Shown in pieces: positions 27,136-38,300 of a stretch of 64,000 bases of DNA. Within the stretch, counting starts at the first letter, position 1. Each line of letters begins with the position of its first letter. Below the pieces are notes generated by a model that saw only the letters and a program-made list of their open reading frames with translations, did no database searches and had not been told where the DNA came from. Source of the DNA: Bacteroides stercorirosoris (lineage in GTDB: Bacteria; Bacteroidota; Bacteroidia; Bacteroidales; Bacteroidaceae); contig NZ_FQZN01000027.1 in assembly GCF_900142015.1 (NCBI RefSeq), positions 1 through 64,000 of the forward strand. The letters run 5' to 3'. Position numbers and translations under genes: made by a program.

Positions 27136-28659
27136 ATGAAAATTATAACAAAAATAGCAGCTGTTTGCTGCATGTGGGCACTCTCCTCCTGCGACAGCTA
27201 TCTGGACGTCAACCAACCGTCCATATATACAGACCAGAGTTTATATAAGACCCCTGCTGATTGTGAGGCTTCCATCGCCGGAGTCTATTCACAGCTACAA
27301 ACTATCTATAACCGTAATTATCTGGAAGCAATCGTATTAAGAGAAGATGCTATTAAGAATATGAATAATAACATCACCCGCTTTACAGACACCTCTACGG
27401 AAAAAACTTGGGAAACCGCATGGAAATCTCTTTGGGTATTGGTAGCTCGCAGCAATAAAGTGCTGGATAATATTGACCGGGTGATTTTCTCTGATGAGAG
27501 CCAGAAATCCCATATTAAAGGAGAAGCTTACGCCATGCGCGGATTAGCTTATCTACAGTTTGCCTGGTGTTGGGGAGGTTCTCCGCTGATAACCACTGAT
27601 CTTTCATTGGCAGAGCTACGGAAAGTAAAACGTTCTTCACAAGAAGAGACTTACCAGCAAGCCATCAAGGATTTTGAACTGGCCTACGAAATGCTTCCTG
27701 AAAAAAGAAGCGGAACAGAAGTGGGACGTATTACTAAATATGCAATGGCCGGTATGCTGGGACGTACCTACCTGTATATGCATAACTATACCCAAGCCGC
27801 CGAATGGTTGAAGTTGATAGTGGAAAAAGAACCTTCTTTGTATAAGATGGCCGCCAATTATGAAGATTGTTTCGATGACAGTTTCGACAATACTTCAGAA
27901 CGTGTATGGGAAGTGCAATATGTCGGCGGTTCTACCGGCAAGGCGTTAGGCATCAGTCAGACTTTCAATAGTATGTTGCTCGCATCCAGCATAAATCTTG
28001 AAAAGGACGCTCCTTTTCTTCACAACGTAACATTCAAGGGACCTTCAGGTACAGCACAAGTATCCGAATCAATCTGGGGAGAAGGCATTTATGAAGATGG
28101 AGACATCCGTAGAGCTGCTACCATGGTTAACAATCTTTATTACGATAAAGACTATCAGCATGAGGACACATATACGGCGCGTAAGTTCCTGAAAGCTACA
28201 CAGACCAAACCCGGAGCTTATGATGAATGGGGAAATAACATTTCTATCCTCCGTTATACCGATGTTAAATTAATGTACGCCGAGGTACTGAATGAAATTA
28301 ATTATTCAGCCAATATCACTACTATTCTGTCCATTATCAACGAAGTGCGTAAAAGAGCCGGACTGGAAGCTGTTGATGCAACCAAACTGAACAGCAAGCA
28401 GGCTACTTTCGATTATATTGTTCACGAACGTTTTATCGAATTCTGTTACGAGGGAGTTCGTTGGCCTGACCTGATTCGTTGGGGACTTGCAGAAGAGGCT
28501 ATGGAAAAGCACTTCTCTCTCAAAAATGAAGGGTTTAACACAGCCACTCAGACTCCGATGTACACCATGGAAAAGCGTAACCTTCTGGCTCCGATTCCAC
28601 AATCAGAAATCAACGCCTATGGAGACGAAAACATAATGTGGCAAAATGACGGATATTAA
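27136..28659 (+). CDS. susD: SusD-like glycan-binding lipoprotein
   Basis: A 507-residue RagB/SusD-family outer-membrane lipoprotein that caps the SusC barrel and captures glycan. The lipobox is ALSSC with the mature protein starting CDSYLDV, typical of the family. TPR-like helical segments (KGEAYAMRGLAYLQFAW, KYAMAGMLGRTYLYM) and the C-terminal WPDLIRWGLAEEAM and NLLAPIPQSEINA blocks are characteristic. It is coupled to susC by 12 bases and followed by a hairpin at 28694-28724. No SusE/SusF-like surface protein follows, which is unusual but not rare. Confidence 0.96.
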   Translation: MKIITKIAAVCCMWALSSCDSYLDVNQPSIYTDQSLYKTPADCEASIAGVYSQLQTIYNRNYLEAIVLREDAIKNMNNNITRFTDTSTEKTWETAWKSLWVLVARSNKVLDNIDRVIFSDESQKSHIKGEAYAMRGLAYLQFAWCWGGSPLITTDLSLAELRKVKRSSQEETYQQAIKDFELAYEMLPEKRSGTEVGRITKYAMAGMLGRTYLYMHNYTQAAEWLKLIVEKEPSLYKMAANYEDCFDDSFDNTSERVWEVQYVGGSTGKALGISQTFNSMLLASSINLEKDAPFLHNVTFKGPSGTAQVSESIWGEGIYEDGDIRRAATMVNNLYYDKDYQHEDTYTARKFLKATQTKPGAYDEWGNNISILRYTDVKLMYAEVLNEINYSANITTILSIINEVRKRAGLEAVDATKLNSKQATFDYIVHERFIEFCYEGVRWPDLIRWGLAEEAMEKHFSLKNEGFNTATQTPMYTMEKRNLLAPIPQSEINAYGDENIMWQNDGY

Positions 28660-28693
28660 AATCCGGCAATGAAATAAGAGTGTATATATAGTG

Positions 28694-28724
28694 TTGGGCA
28701 AGCCGGAAAATCCGGTTTGCCCAA
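28694..28724 (+). terminator. Partial terminator or attenuator after susD
   Basis: A 14-bp stem with one G-U pair (TTGGGCAAGCCGGA at 28694-28707; partner 28711-28724) and a three-base loop. It is followed by TCTTATAATAAA, not a strong U-tract. In PULs such hairpins commonly lower expression of genes after susCD. Confidence 0.7.
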
Positions 28725-28759
28725 TCTTATAATAAATCCAGTAAAAAAAGAGATTCATC

Positions 28760-31132
28760 ATGGTAAAGAAACTGTCCGTCCATATCCTTTTTTGTTTTTG
28801 GGGAATTATTTCCGCATACGGTAAGCCGTTTTTTAAGATGGATAAAGATCCTTTGTCTATTGCCGTCGAAGCATTTGATAATCAAACCCATTCATATAGT
28901 AAAGAACGTATCCAAAAAGAAATTCAAAACCGTAATGTTCGTTGGACCACCCACCTGATGACCGCCGCAGGTACATTCTATGAAGCGACCGGACAAAAAC
29001 GCTTCCTTGACATGGCCGAAGAAATTTTCCGATCCGCTATCACCGCTTGGGAAAAAGACGAACAATTGATGCGAGGACGGGATGACTTCTTTTCCACCCG
29101 CAATGTAGCCGCTACCTACAAACTGCTAAAAAAAGAAGGACGTCTGAAGGGTAATGAAACCAGAAAAACCGTCATTCGTTTCGCTGACCTGCACTTCGAA
29201 CCTAACTTCATTACTGATCATAATCAAGGTCAGGAACGCGCCTTAGGTTTCACCAGAATGTATAATCTCTTTCCGGATGCTCCCAATGCTAAACTATGGA
29301 AAGCATATACGGATACAATGTGGAATTTCTGGTATAATAATAAAGATGTGGATGAAACAGCAACCTTATATTCAGCCATACATCTGAATGACATCATCAC
29401 CATTGCACAAGAAAGCGGACGTACCAAATTGCTGCAAACTCCTGAAATTGAGAAATGGTTTTCACGTTACCTGCACCAACAGGCTCCCAGCGGCTACATG
29501 CCGGAGTATGGAGATGACTTCTTCTTCGCCTATTTTGAATGGATTGTTGTCTTTGAAAAGATGGCGCGTCTGACCGGTAATGCAACCTATCACGAAGCTG
29601 CTCGGAAACTATATAAAACAGGACTTCCTAACTTACCCGAAAAATATACGAAACGCGGTTGGTTCTTACGTGATGCCTGCGAATGGGCATCAATCGCCGA
29701 AATCGCTCTATTACCACCATTCACACCGACAACATCCACTCCGGACTGGGGAGCTATGGTCACTACACGTACCAACCGAAAAGGGCAAAATAGCATAGCG
29801 GACCAATTGTTACTAGCCGCTTCGCACACTCCGGGTACTCCTTTCGTGATGAGCGACCTCTATGCAGAAGGCTCACACAAACACCCCAACCTGCGCGGAA
29901 CCATCAACTATTTCGAAACCAATTGTTGTCCGCACTTTCATGGAGTACAACGTCATGCCACAGATATGCGTCACGGCAACACAGTTCTCCTTATGAAAGA
30001 AGAGATAAATGGTTTTCCATTCGGCGAAGACTCTAACCGTTGGATGACTAACCGCTGGTTTACGGATTGGATTGATTTCAGCTCGTCCACACATATATCG
30101 GAACACAATCCTCAAATGCGAGGATTCCAAAGCATCACTTTTCGTTTTCAAAACGGCCAGCCAGGCGAAGTCATCTGTATCGACAATGTCCGTCTGCATG
30201 GCAAGGCAGGTGAAAAGATACTGCATGATTGTAATACACTGGATGCATGGGGAGATGATGTGGAGCTTGTAGATAATGAAAAAGGAGGAAAAATGATACG
30301 CATTACGTTGAAAGATAATGGAATTCATTTCTTCAACCTGAAAGTTGCAGCAGATTTTAATTTGGACGATTACCGATATATTGGCTGTGACTGGAAACAC
30401 ATGGCTCCCGACGGCAGAGATAAATCTTCTATAAGTTTCAAGATAAGAGCATACAACAAAGTAAGGAAACCGGTAGAAGACTATGTACACGAAGAAGTCG
30501 GCGTATTATTCAACCCCAATATTGTACGGACGGCAAAAGCTGAAAATAAAGACAAAGACTCATACGGTGCAATCATCCTGGATAATCATTGTGTTGATGG
30601 TTCGACTTTGCAACGCCGCATGGTGCTGACTGCTGAGGGTGTTCTCATAGTACAAGATCATCTAATCCCAGGTGAAGGAACCGACGGTTACATCGCAGGA
30701 AGTATCTGGCAACTGTATCAGATGGATGAACATGGTGAAAATTGGTTCAGTACCCACGGAGGAAAAAAGATATATAGAGATGCTTCAAATGCCGGACAGC
30801 CATGGAAAGACTCTTTGGGAAAAGATATAGAAGAAAGGCAACTACTGGTTTATTTCGAGAAACACCCCAAACGTAGTTATGGTTTTCAGAAACAGGAATA
30901 TACCATACAGCCTACAACCGTTTTCTCCAAGCAATATGTCACTCCGTTCGAACCGCTGACATTTGTTACCATTGTAATGCCTTACCATATAAAAAAGAAA
31001 GCTACAGACATTGCTAATTCACTATCGGTAAGAACCCGGAATGAATGCAGCACCATTGAAATTAAAAACAACAATAAAAAAATCACAGTTCAAATTGATA
31101 CGAAAGGAAACTGGAATGTATTCCGTAAATAA
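28760..31132 (+). CDS. Heparinase II/III-like protein with inserted beta domain
   Basis: A 790-residue secreted or periplasmic protein (signal peptide about 1-21, no lipobox). Residues about 30-320 form a helical toroid (RWTTHLMTAAGTFYEATG; LFPDAPNAKLWKAY). A beta-sandwich follows with GSHKHPNLRGTINYFE at about 371-386, the position where heparinase II/III-type lyases carry their catalytic His. Residues about 455-560 (SITFRFQNGQPGEVICIDNV) look like an inserted carbohydrate-binding-type beta domain. It is paralogous to the protein at 40652, sharing AKLWKAY, a preceding N..R pair and AENK..DSYG. Uronide lyase activity is likely but unproven; I cannot name the PL family. Confidence 0.8.
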   Translation: MVKKLSVHILFCFWGIISAYGKPFFKMDKDPLSIAVEAFDNQTHSYSKERIQKEIQNRNVRWTTHLMTAAGTFYEATGQKRFLDMAEEIFRSAITAWEKDEQLMRGRDDFFSTRNVAATYKLLKKEGRLKGNETRKTVIRFADLHFEPNFITDHNQGQERALGFTRMYNLFPDAPNAKLWKAYTDTMWNFWYNNKDVDETATLYSAIHLNDIITIAQESGRTKLLQTPEIEKWFSRYLHQQAPSGYMPEYGDDFFFAYFEWIVVFEKMARLTGNATYHEAARKLYKTGLPNLPEKYTKRGWFLRDACEWASIAEIALLPPFTPTTSTPDWGAMVTTRTNRKGQNSIADQLLLAASHTPGTPFVMSDLYAEGSHKHPNLRGTINYFETNCCPHFHGVQRHATDMRHGNTVLLMKEEINGFPFGEDSNRWMTNRWFTDWIDFSSSTHISEHNPQMRGFQSITFRFQNGQPGEVICIDNVRLHGKAGEKILHDCNTLDAWGDDVELVDNEKGGKMIRITLKDNGIHFFNLKVAADFNLDDYRYIGCDWKHMAPDGRDKSSISFKIRAYNKVRKPVEDYVHEEVGVLFNPNIVRTAKAENKDKDSYGAIILDNHCVDGSTLQRRMVLTAEGVLIVQDHLIPGEGTDGYIAGSIWQLYQMDEHGENWFSTHGGKKIYRDASNAGQPWKDSLGKDIEERQLLVYFEKHPKRSYGFQKQEYTIQPTTVFSKQYVTPFEPLTFVTIVMPYHIKKKATDIANSLSVRTRNECSTIEIKNNNKKITVQIDTKGNWNVFRK

Positions 31133-31211
31133 CAATATAAAAAGTGATTATATTATCATGATTTGCCTATTTTGCATTATCTTTAGAGGCCAAATTTATA
31201 AGTTGAATTTT

Positions 31212-34200
31212 ATGTTTCCGAAGATGATGCAGAATATTGCAAAGCGCCTATTCTTATTGTTTATACTCTTATCAGGGTTTATTGCCGCATCGGCTCAAAA
31301 CGTTACACTCAACAGTTATTCCGTAAAGGACGGACTGTCCAACAGTACCGTAAAAGCTATCTGTCAAGACGCTAAAGGATATATTTGGATTGGAACCAAA
31401 AACGGACTGAACCGTTTGGATGGCTATGAGATAAAAAACTACTATCATTTACCAAGCCGGGAAGTCAAACAGCCCAATGATATCGTGAGTATCACCCAAT
31501 TATCAGACGGTCTTTTCTGGATCGGCACCTTTAGCGGAATTGTACTTTTCGATCCTATGCAGGAGAAATTTATTGATTTACAGGAACGATACGCAGGGAA
31601 AGAGTTCCCTTCATCCGTTGTCGTCGGTCTCCATGAAGATCCTAAAAAGAACATCTGGGTAGCCACCAAACAAGGATTGTATGTGTTTAAAAATGACGGC
31701 ACCTGTTCATATGTAAAAGACCTGCGTGAAACCTATATCCACATGATGGCCGTAGCAGACCCATACGCCTTGTTACTGGATATTGTTAATCAAGGATTGG
31801 CACTCTATGATGTAAGAACCGAGCGCTATAAGATTCTACATAAAAATGAAAAACGTTTTTCTCTGATGAAAGGCTTCACGGACAGTAAAGGACGTATCTG
31901 GCTGGGAGAAGAATTAAAAAACTTTTACCGATATTTTCCAAAAGAGGAAGAGATAAGACCGGTCTCATATACGGTTCATCCGGATGTACCGATAGAGAGT
32001 AACTATATCCATGATATCACTGAATATAATGATTCTACATTACTTCTTGCAACCGATCGGGGATTGGTAGCTTATGACATAGCGCGTTCCGTCTTCTATA
32101 CCGAAATTAACCAGCACTTATCTATAAACAACCGCATGATGACAGTTTATAAAGATAAGCAGGGGGCATTATGGATGGGGACATTCAGCCAGGGAGCCAT
32201 CTATTACCATCCCCAATTGTTTACTTTCACCCATCATCCACTGACAGCCTCAACGAAACCAGCTACGGGAATCCAGGTAGTAGGTTCACTGGCCGAATCT
32301 CAGGGGAAATTATGGATTGGACATAGTAAAGGGCTGATATCAATGAATTTGACTCACTCCAACCAAATAGAAGAAGTAAATATTTCCGGAAATAATTCTC
32401 CAAAACATGATACGGATTTATATTATGTCTATCAGAATTCCAAAGATGAGCTGTACCTCTATTTTTTAAATATGGGAGTTTATTCACTGAACCTGAAAAC
32501 CAGATCTATCGCCAAAGTCATTACTCCTATGACCGGTGAAGAGCAAATCCGTGCAATGGCAAGGGACGCAGAAAATCATCTGTGGATTGCAGAAGATGAT
32601 TTATCGTATTGGGATGAAAAAACACAAAAGTTAGACCGGAATCTTTCGACCAATTATAACGCCGCCACCCGATATATGTTGACGCAAGATATTTTACGCC
32701 ACGGAGACGACATGATAGTAGGGGTCCGCACAAATGGTTTATGGGTATTCAAATATCAACCGGAAAACCCGGAGCATTATTTCAAAGGCGAACGTACCGC
32801 ATTTGAAGAACTAAATGATAAAAACATAAGTGTACTCTACGAAGACAATGCAGGAAATATATGGATCGGTACATACGACAACGGATTATACAAATGTAAT
32901 CTTGAAAAACAAAAGATACACCACTATAACAAGGATAATGGACTGGTACATAACTCTATCTGTGCAATATTAGAGGAACGTACAAGTAAAGATATATGGG
33001 TATCCGCCATCAATGGTCTATCACAAATCAAGCCTGATGGAACCATAGTCAATTTCACTCGTGGAAACGGTTTTCCATTGAATGAAGTTTCACACAAATC
33101 GTTAGTACAAGCCAGTAACGGACACATCTATATAGGTGGAAACAACGGGCTGGCGGAGTTAGACCCAGCGCGCCTTTCACATAAACAGGTGACAGCCCCA
33201 TTGGTACAAATATCATTGGTGGAGTCATTAAATTCAAAAAATGCACCCGGACATATTGAAATCAACAACTTTAATAATGACAATAAAATAGATCTCCCTT
33301 ATGATAATTCATCAATCCGGATCAAATATTCAGCACTTGACTTTATCTCTCCCAAAGGTTACAAATATGCCTATCAATTAAAAGGAATGGACAAAGAGTG
33401 GCATTATATCGAAAATAATGAAGTAATCTACTCCAACCTGCCAGCCGGCAAATATGTTTTCAGTATCAAGGCATGCAATAACGAAGGAATCTGGAGTACG
33501 GTGGAAACAACAATTATAATTTCAGTTCATCCCGCATTCTGGGCTACCTGGTGGGCTAAAACCATATATATCTTATTTATCATTATCTTTTTAATGGTAT
33601 TAGCCCGTTACTTCTACGAAAAGAAAACAGCCAAGTATAAACAAAAGATTGAGCAGATAGAAAAAGAGAATATCGAGAAAAACTACCAGATGAGAATTGA
33701 ATTATTCACCAATTTCTCTCACGAATTACGCACCCCGCTTACATTGATAACCGGACCGGTAGATGATATCATCAATGATGAGCAACTCCCTTCCAGTCTC
33801 AAATACCCAATGAAACAGATACAAAAAAATGCGAATCGTCTGTTGTTGCTGGTAAATCAGCTTATGGATTTCCGTAAGTTAGAACATGGAGCCATGCAAT
33901 TGAAACTCAGCAATCTGAATGTAGCGATATTCATCTCCGAACAGATTGACAGTTTCTCTGAGTTACTGAACAAGCATGAACTGACCATTTCATATTCTAA
34001 CAATTACTACGGAAACGATTTGTGGGTGGATGTAGACTTAATGAGTAAAGTTATGTTCAATCTACTTTCGAATGCCATCAAGCACTCTCCTAAAGGAGGA
34101 AAGATCCAATTGACATCCAACGTCGAAGAATATTGTGTCATATTCTCAGTAAAAGATTGTGGAGAAGGCATCTCCCCTGAAAACCAATCGAAAGTTTTTG

Positions 34201-35252
34201 ACCCTTTCTTCCAAATAGGAAACGGAAACAAAAATGAAATGTTTGGTAGCGGTATCGGGCTAAACCTTGTACGGTATGTAGTTAAATTGCATTCTGGTAA
34301 AATCTGGCTGGAAAGTACCCCCGGACAGGGAACCACTTTCTTTATACGCCTACCACTAGGAAAAGACCACTATAATAGTTCCAATGTAATATACACTGAC
34401 CAAGCCATCACCCACACACTGAAAGTAGAAAAAAACAGTGTGCTATCTGTCGATCCGGAATATCATCAGGAAATGCCCGAAGAATCCGACAATCGTTTAA
34501 GAATCCTGGTAGTGGAAGATGATGAAGACATGCGCCAATACATTGTCTCTAAATTATCAAAACTCTATAGTGTACAGGAAGCCCCCGACGGTAAGAAAGC
34601 CATAGAAATTGCAAAAGAGCAGATGCCCGATTTGATAGTCAGCGATATCATGATGCCTGTAATGGATGGACTGGAACTCTGCCGCACCGTAAAAAATGAT
34701 ATGACTTTAGCACATATTCCGGTGGTTCTACTAACAGCCAAAAGTCTGGAAGAACATATAAAAGACGGATATCAGGCACTGGCCGATGATTATATATTAA
34801 AGCCATTTAATGCACAGATACTATTGGCTAAGATAGAAAGCCTCATCAAAAACAGAGAGAAATTAAGAAACATATTCTGTCAAAAACTGGGCACGACAGA
34901 AGTACCGGTAAGAGAAATCACAGTGGAAGATCCATTCATGAAAAAACTGGTAGAATTAATTACAGAAAATGCCCAAGACCCGGATTTATCAATGGAAGTA
35001 CTATATAATAAACTGGGAATGAGCCGTACACAGTTTTTCCGGAAAATTAAAGCAATCTCTGACTTGTCACCCAATAAACTAATACTAAATATCCGGATGA
35101 AAATGGCCGTAGAAAAATTACAGGCCGGTGGAATGACTATTGCAGAAGTCGCTTATGAAGTAGGCTTCTCCGATCCGGCTTACTTCAGTAAAGTTTTTAA
35201 ATCCGTATTTAATCAAACCCCTACAGAATACATCAAGAATATTGGCAAATAA
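31212..35252 (+). CDS. Hybrid two-component system sensor/regulator of the PUL
   Basis: A one-protein two-component system of about 1346 residues. Order: signal peptide; periplasmic propeller of Reg_prop repeats (WIGTKNGLNRLDGYE, NIWIGTYDNGLYK) over about 30-720; Y_Y_Y domain (LPAGKYVFSIKACN); one membrane helix near 790-812; histidine kinase with FSHELRTPL (His837) and ATPase motifs (NLLSNAIKHSP, GSGIGLNLV); receiver with SDIMMP (Asp1145); and a C-terminal AraC-type helix-turn-helix. It should sense an oligosaccharide in the periplasm and activate the locus. The frame is open upstream to 31041, but the signal peptide favours a start at 31212 or 31224. It ends at a hairpin at 35274. Confidence 0.95.
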   Translation: MFPKMMQNIAKRLFLLFILLSGFIAASAQNVTLNSYSVKDGLSNSTVKAICQDAKGYIWIGTKNGLNRLDGYEIKNYYHLPSREVKQPNDIVSITQLSDGLFWIGTFSGIVLFDPMQEKFIDLQERYAGKEFPSSVVVGLHEDPKKNIWVATKQGLYVFKNDGTCSYVKDLRETYIHMMAVADPYALLLDIVNQGLALYDVRTERYKILHKNEKRFSLMKGFTDSKGRIWLGEELKNFYRYFPKEEEIRPVSYTVHPDVPIESNYIHDITEYNDSTLLLATDRGLVAYDIARSVFYTEINQHLSINNRMMTVYKDKQGALWMGTFSQGAIYYHPQLFTFTHHPLTASTKPATGIQVVGSLAESQGKLWIGHSKGLISMNLTHSNQIEEVNISGNNSPKHDTDLYYVYQNSKDELYLYFLNMGVYSLNLKTRSIAKVITPMTGEEQIRAMARDAENHLWIAEDDLSYWDEKTQKLDRNLSTNYNAATRYMLTQDILRHGDDMIVGVRTNGLWVFKYQPENPEHYFKGERTAFEELNDKNISVLYEDNAGNIWIGTYDNGLYKCNLEKQKIHHYNKDNGLVHNSICAILEERTSKDIWVSAINGLSQIKPDGTIVNFTRGNGFPLNEVSHKSLVQASNGHIYIGGNNGLAELDPARLSHKQVTAPLVQISLVESLNSKNAPGHIEINNFNNDNKIDLPYDNSSIRIKYSALDFISPKGYKYAYQLKGMDKEWHYIENNEVIYSNLPAGKYVFSIKACNNEGIWSTVETTIIISVHPAFWATWWAKTIYILFIIIFLMVLARYFYEKKTAKYKQKIEQIEKENIEKNYQMRIELFTNFSHELRTPLTLITGPVDDIINDEQLPSSLKYPMKQIQKNANRLLLLVNQLMDFRKLEHGAMQLKLSNLNVAIFISEQIDSFSELLNKHELTISYSNNYYGNDLWVDVDLMSKVMFNLLSNAIKHSPKGGKIQLTSNVEEYCVIFSVKDCGEGISPENQSKVFDPFFQIGNGNKNEMFGSGIGLNLVRYVVKLHSGKIWLESTPGQGTTFFIRLPLGKDHYNSSNVIYTDQAITHTLKVEKNSVLSVDPEYHQEMPEESDNRLRILVVEDDEDMRQYIVSKLSKLYSVQEAPDGKKAIEIAKEQMPDLIVSDIMMPVMDGLELCRTVKNDMTLAHIPVVLLTAKSLEEHIKDGYQALADDYILKPFNAQILLAKIESLIKNREKLRNIFCQKLGTTEVPVREITVEDPFMKKLVELITENAQDPDLSMEVLYNKLGMSRTQFFRKIKAISDLSPNKLILNIRMKMAVEKLQAGGMTIAEVAYEVGFSDPAYFSKVFKSVFNQTPTEYIKNIGK

Positions 35253-35273
35253 CCGATTGTAGGTCTAAAATAC

Positions 35274-35313
35274 AAGCCTTTGACACTATTTTCATAGCCT
35301 GTCAAAGGCTTTT
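35274..35313 (+). terminator. Terminator of the HTCS gene
   Basis: A perfect 12-bp stem (AAGCCTTTGACA at 35274-35285; complement 35300-35311) with a 14-base loop followed by a short TT then C. The right arm overlaps the candidate operator of the next promoter. Confidence 0.8.
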
Positions 35314-35325
35314 CGCCTAAGTTTG
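35288..35325 (+). promoter_or_regulatory. PUL promoter 3 with candidate HTCS operator
   Basis: ATTTTCATA (35288-35296), four bases, GTCAAA (35301-35306), eleven bases, then -7 box TAAGTTTG (35318-35325). Twelve of fifteen defined positions match the other two PUL promoters, and the spacing to the -7 box equals that of promoter 1. Overlap with the terminator stem weakens the argument a little. Confidence 0.5.
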
Positions 35326-35345
35326 CAAAAAAATCAGGCAAGTTT

Positions 35346-38300
35346 ATGACCATGAGAAACCACATTATTGCATTATTGCTGATACTGTTTTCCGCAAAAG
35401 CGAACTATGCACAACAGCCAGTTGTGTCCCAAGAGAACCCGATGCAAATCTCTCGAAGAGATTGCATCAACTTATCTATATATGATTGGCCGCGTACACT
35501 CCTTAGCTATCCGGTTTGTTTTTCCGGAACCATACAATCTGAATCTGAATTAGACCTTTTTGATAATAAACAAGGTAAATCCATCCCGTTCCAGTTATCA
35601 GACAAAGTCATTGACAATGGAAAACTAAAATCCGCTGTTATAAATTTCTTCGCAGAACTGCCAAGCGGAGGAGAATTTAACTATACACTATATGTACGCA
35701 AGGGGAATGCTCCCCGACTAAGTTCACCTGTTACCCTCCGGAAAGGAGTAACAGCCTGGCAAATCAGCGACGGAAGTTTTGGAGTAGAAATACCTGCCGG
35801 AGGTATTTATCAGAACAAGATTATCCCCGCCCCCATTATTTCCATACTCAATAATCAGCAAAAAATAGGTGATAATAAACTCCACGCCGGACACCATAAC
35901 GTCAAAGAAGTAAAAACCTCCGTTTTAGAATCCGGAGACTTATTTGTAGAATGTGGAATACTCTACCTATTGGACAATAATTCTTCTTATTATGCCAAAA
36001 TAAAAATCATACAAGGTTATCCTTTTGTCATTCTGGATGAACAAATGGAAAATATCTCAAAGCAAGACGAGATATTCGTTGATATGGAATGGAGTAACTT
36101 CCACCCTACCCGCCGTTACGGTAACTGGGACAGACAAAAGGAAGTATCAGTAGATGGAGGTTTACCTATTGATAAACCAATATATACCAACTGGAGCCAG
36201 GAGGACCCGCACTGGACAGGGATGGGCTGGATAGAAAAGCCTGCCGAACAAATGTTATACCGTCTCTTACCTTTCGGAGGAAATTCCACCCGCGAACAAA
36301 TACCTGCAATTTCGTTTTGGGAAACTCAGAATGCAGCCAGAGAATTAGGAGTGTTTGTATATGACCATAACCGTTGGGACGACCAACAATATGGAATCTG
36401 GCAACCGACTCCCGATTTATCCGTATATTTCCGCTATGACAATCAGAAATTACACTTCAAATACCCCCTTCATAGTGGCAGCCGGTCTACAGCCATAACC
36501 CTCTATACTATCGAAGAGAAGCAGGGGCTGGTTGACAAATTCAATAAATGTATTGACAAAATAGCCATGAAAGGTGGTGCAGACCATTCCAACGAGATGG
36601 GGTTCCGCTATGCAATGCTGTTGCACCGCCAATATGCGCTATTAAATTTAAATAGGGTGAAAGATTGGATTCTGGAGTATCCGGTAAATGCCAAGCATCC
36701 GGATACTCCCTTTACTGGGAAAGCAGGATCACCGACTGCTGAAAAATTCTATCAGCAGATAACAACTTCTCCAATGGCCTACTATATGACCGGGTTAAAC
36801 GGATTTCCAGGCATTCACTCCATATCCCACCGTCCGCTTTTTGGTAGCTGGGTGGAAGATTATCTGGCACTTTACAAGCAACTGACAGAAGAGCAGAGAA
36901 AGACAGTAGACGGTCTGTTGCTAATATCTGCTTATGTCAACACTTTAGAAGCAATGAATACCATCCGCACGTCATTGGCCGGAACCGCTAACATGGCAGC
37001 AGACGGTTGGGCGGTACCGGGCCAAATGGCTTTTCTCTATCCCGAACACCCCATGGCTAAAGAATGGGCCGATTTTTTTGAAAAAACACTTGAAATATAC
37101 GGTCTCTTTTATACCCGTCCTGACGTGAAGGCCTTTGAATCCAACGGCGGTCGCTGGGTGGAAAGCATGGGTATCTATAACTGGGCCTTTTTAAGACCGA
37201 CTTCCGCCACCCATATCGCCCTGCAAAAATCAGACAGTAAAAATCGTTTTGCCGGAAAATATATGGTACAACGGGGACATTGGATGCTGGACATGATGAC
37301 CGCTCCGGTTCTATACGAAGACAAAAATGGAAAAAGCCTGGAAAGATGTTATCCGCCACACGGCGCTCATGGAGGAGGAAGAATCGTTCCGCGATATTGT
37401 TCAGTTTATCAGTTAGCGGACTGGATGCAGTATTATGACCCGTTGCTTGCAGAAAATTTATATTGGACCGGCCCGATGGGTCCCGGTGTGGAAACAAAAG
37501 AAACTCATACCAACTGGAGTAGCGTCCACAAAAAACAATACCCAACCATAAACAAGGGAACTAACCCACATCTGAAAAGTACCAAATACACAGGGCATGG
37601 TATTGTCCTGCGTGCAGGAGTGGATACGGACGAAGAACTATCCATCCACTTAAATCAAGTGGATAAAGGTCCCAACTACCGTTGGGGGCACCAAGGACAA
37701 GGAAACTCCGGCGGACTCTACTTTTATGCAAAAGGTAAAATCTATACAGGACATGAAAATGAAGTGGTAGGCGACCATGTACAAAACAATCTGGACGGCA
37801 TCACCAATTTCGGAGTCATGAAAAACGGAGCATTCTGCAATATCGGAATGAACGAACTTGTAGCTCCACTTTATGATTTAGGAATTGCCCAATTAGCCGA
37901 ACTTCGTTCAGCCCAGGGAGAAGACAGTTTTTCCTGGCCGGAATACTTGTCACGTAGTATAATGCTGATAGGTACAGATTATTTTTTGCTCTACGACCAG
38001 ACCGGAACCAATTGGAGAGCAGCCGCCCGTTTCTCCTGGTTTGTTCAGAAACAAGATGAATTCCCACAAATCGTTTTCTTCGGTAAAAAAGCACGCCCGG
38101 ATCATTGGACTAAGGGAGAAACAAACAACTCCAAAGGTTTCTATCGCGATGCGGACGGCTCATTATTAACTTTGGTTTCACATAAAAAAGGCGCGATTGA
38201 CGTCCTGTATGGCAAAATGGTCAATCCCTCTTTACTGAACAATACGAGTATTTATGAATTCGTGCCCGCAGAAAAAGGTGCAAGGACCGATATATTGCAT

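Noticed and set aside
31041..31211. 57-codon N-terminal extension of the HTCS gene
   Set aside because: It overlaps the end of the heparinase-like gene in another frame and would bury the signal peptide.
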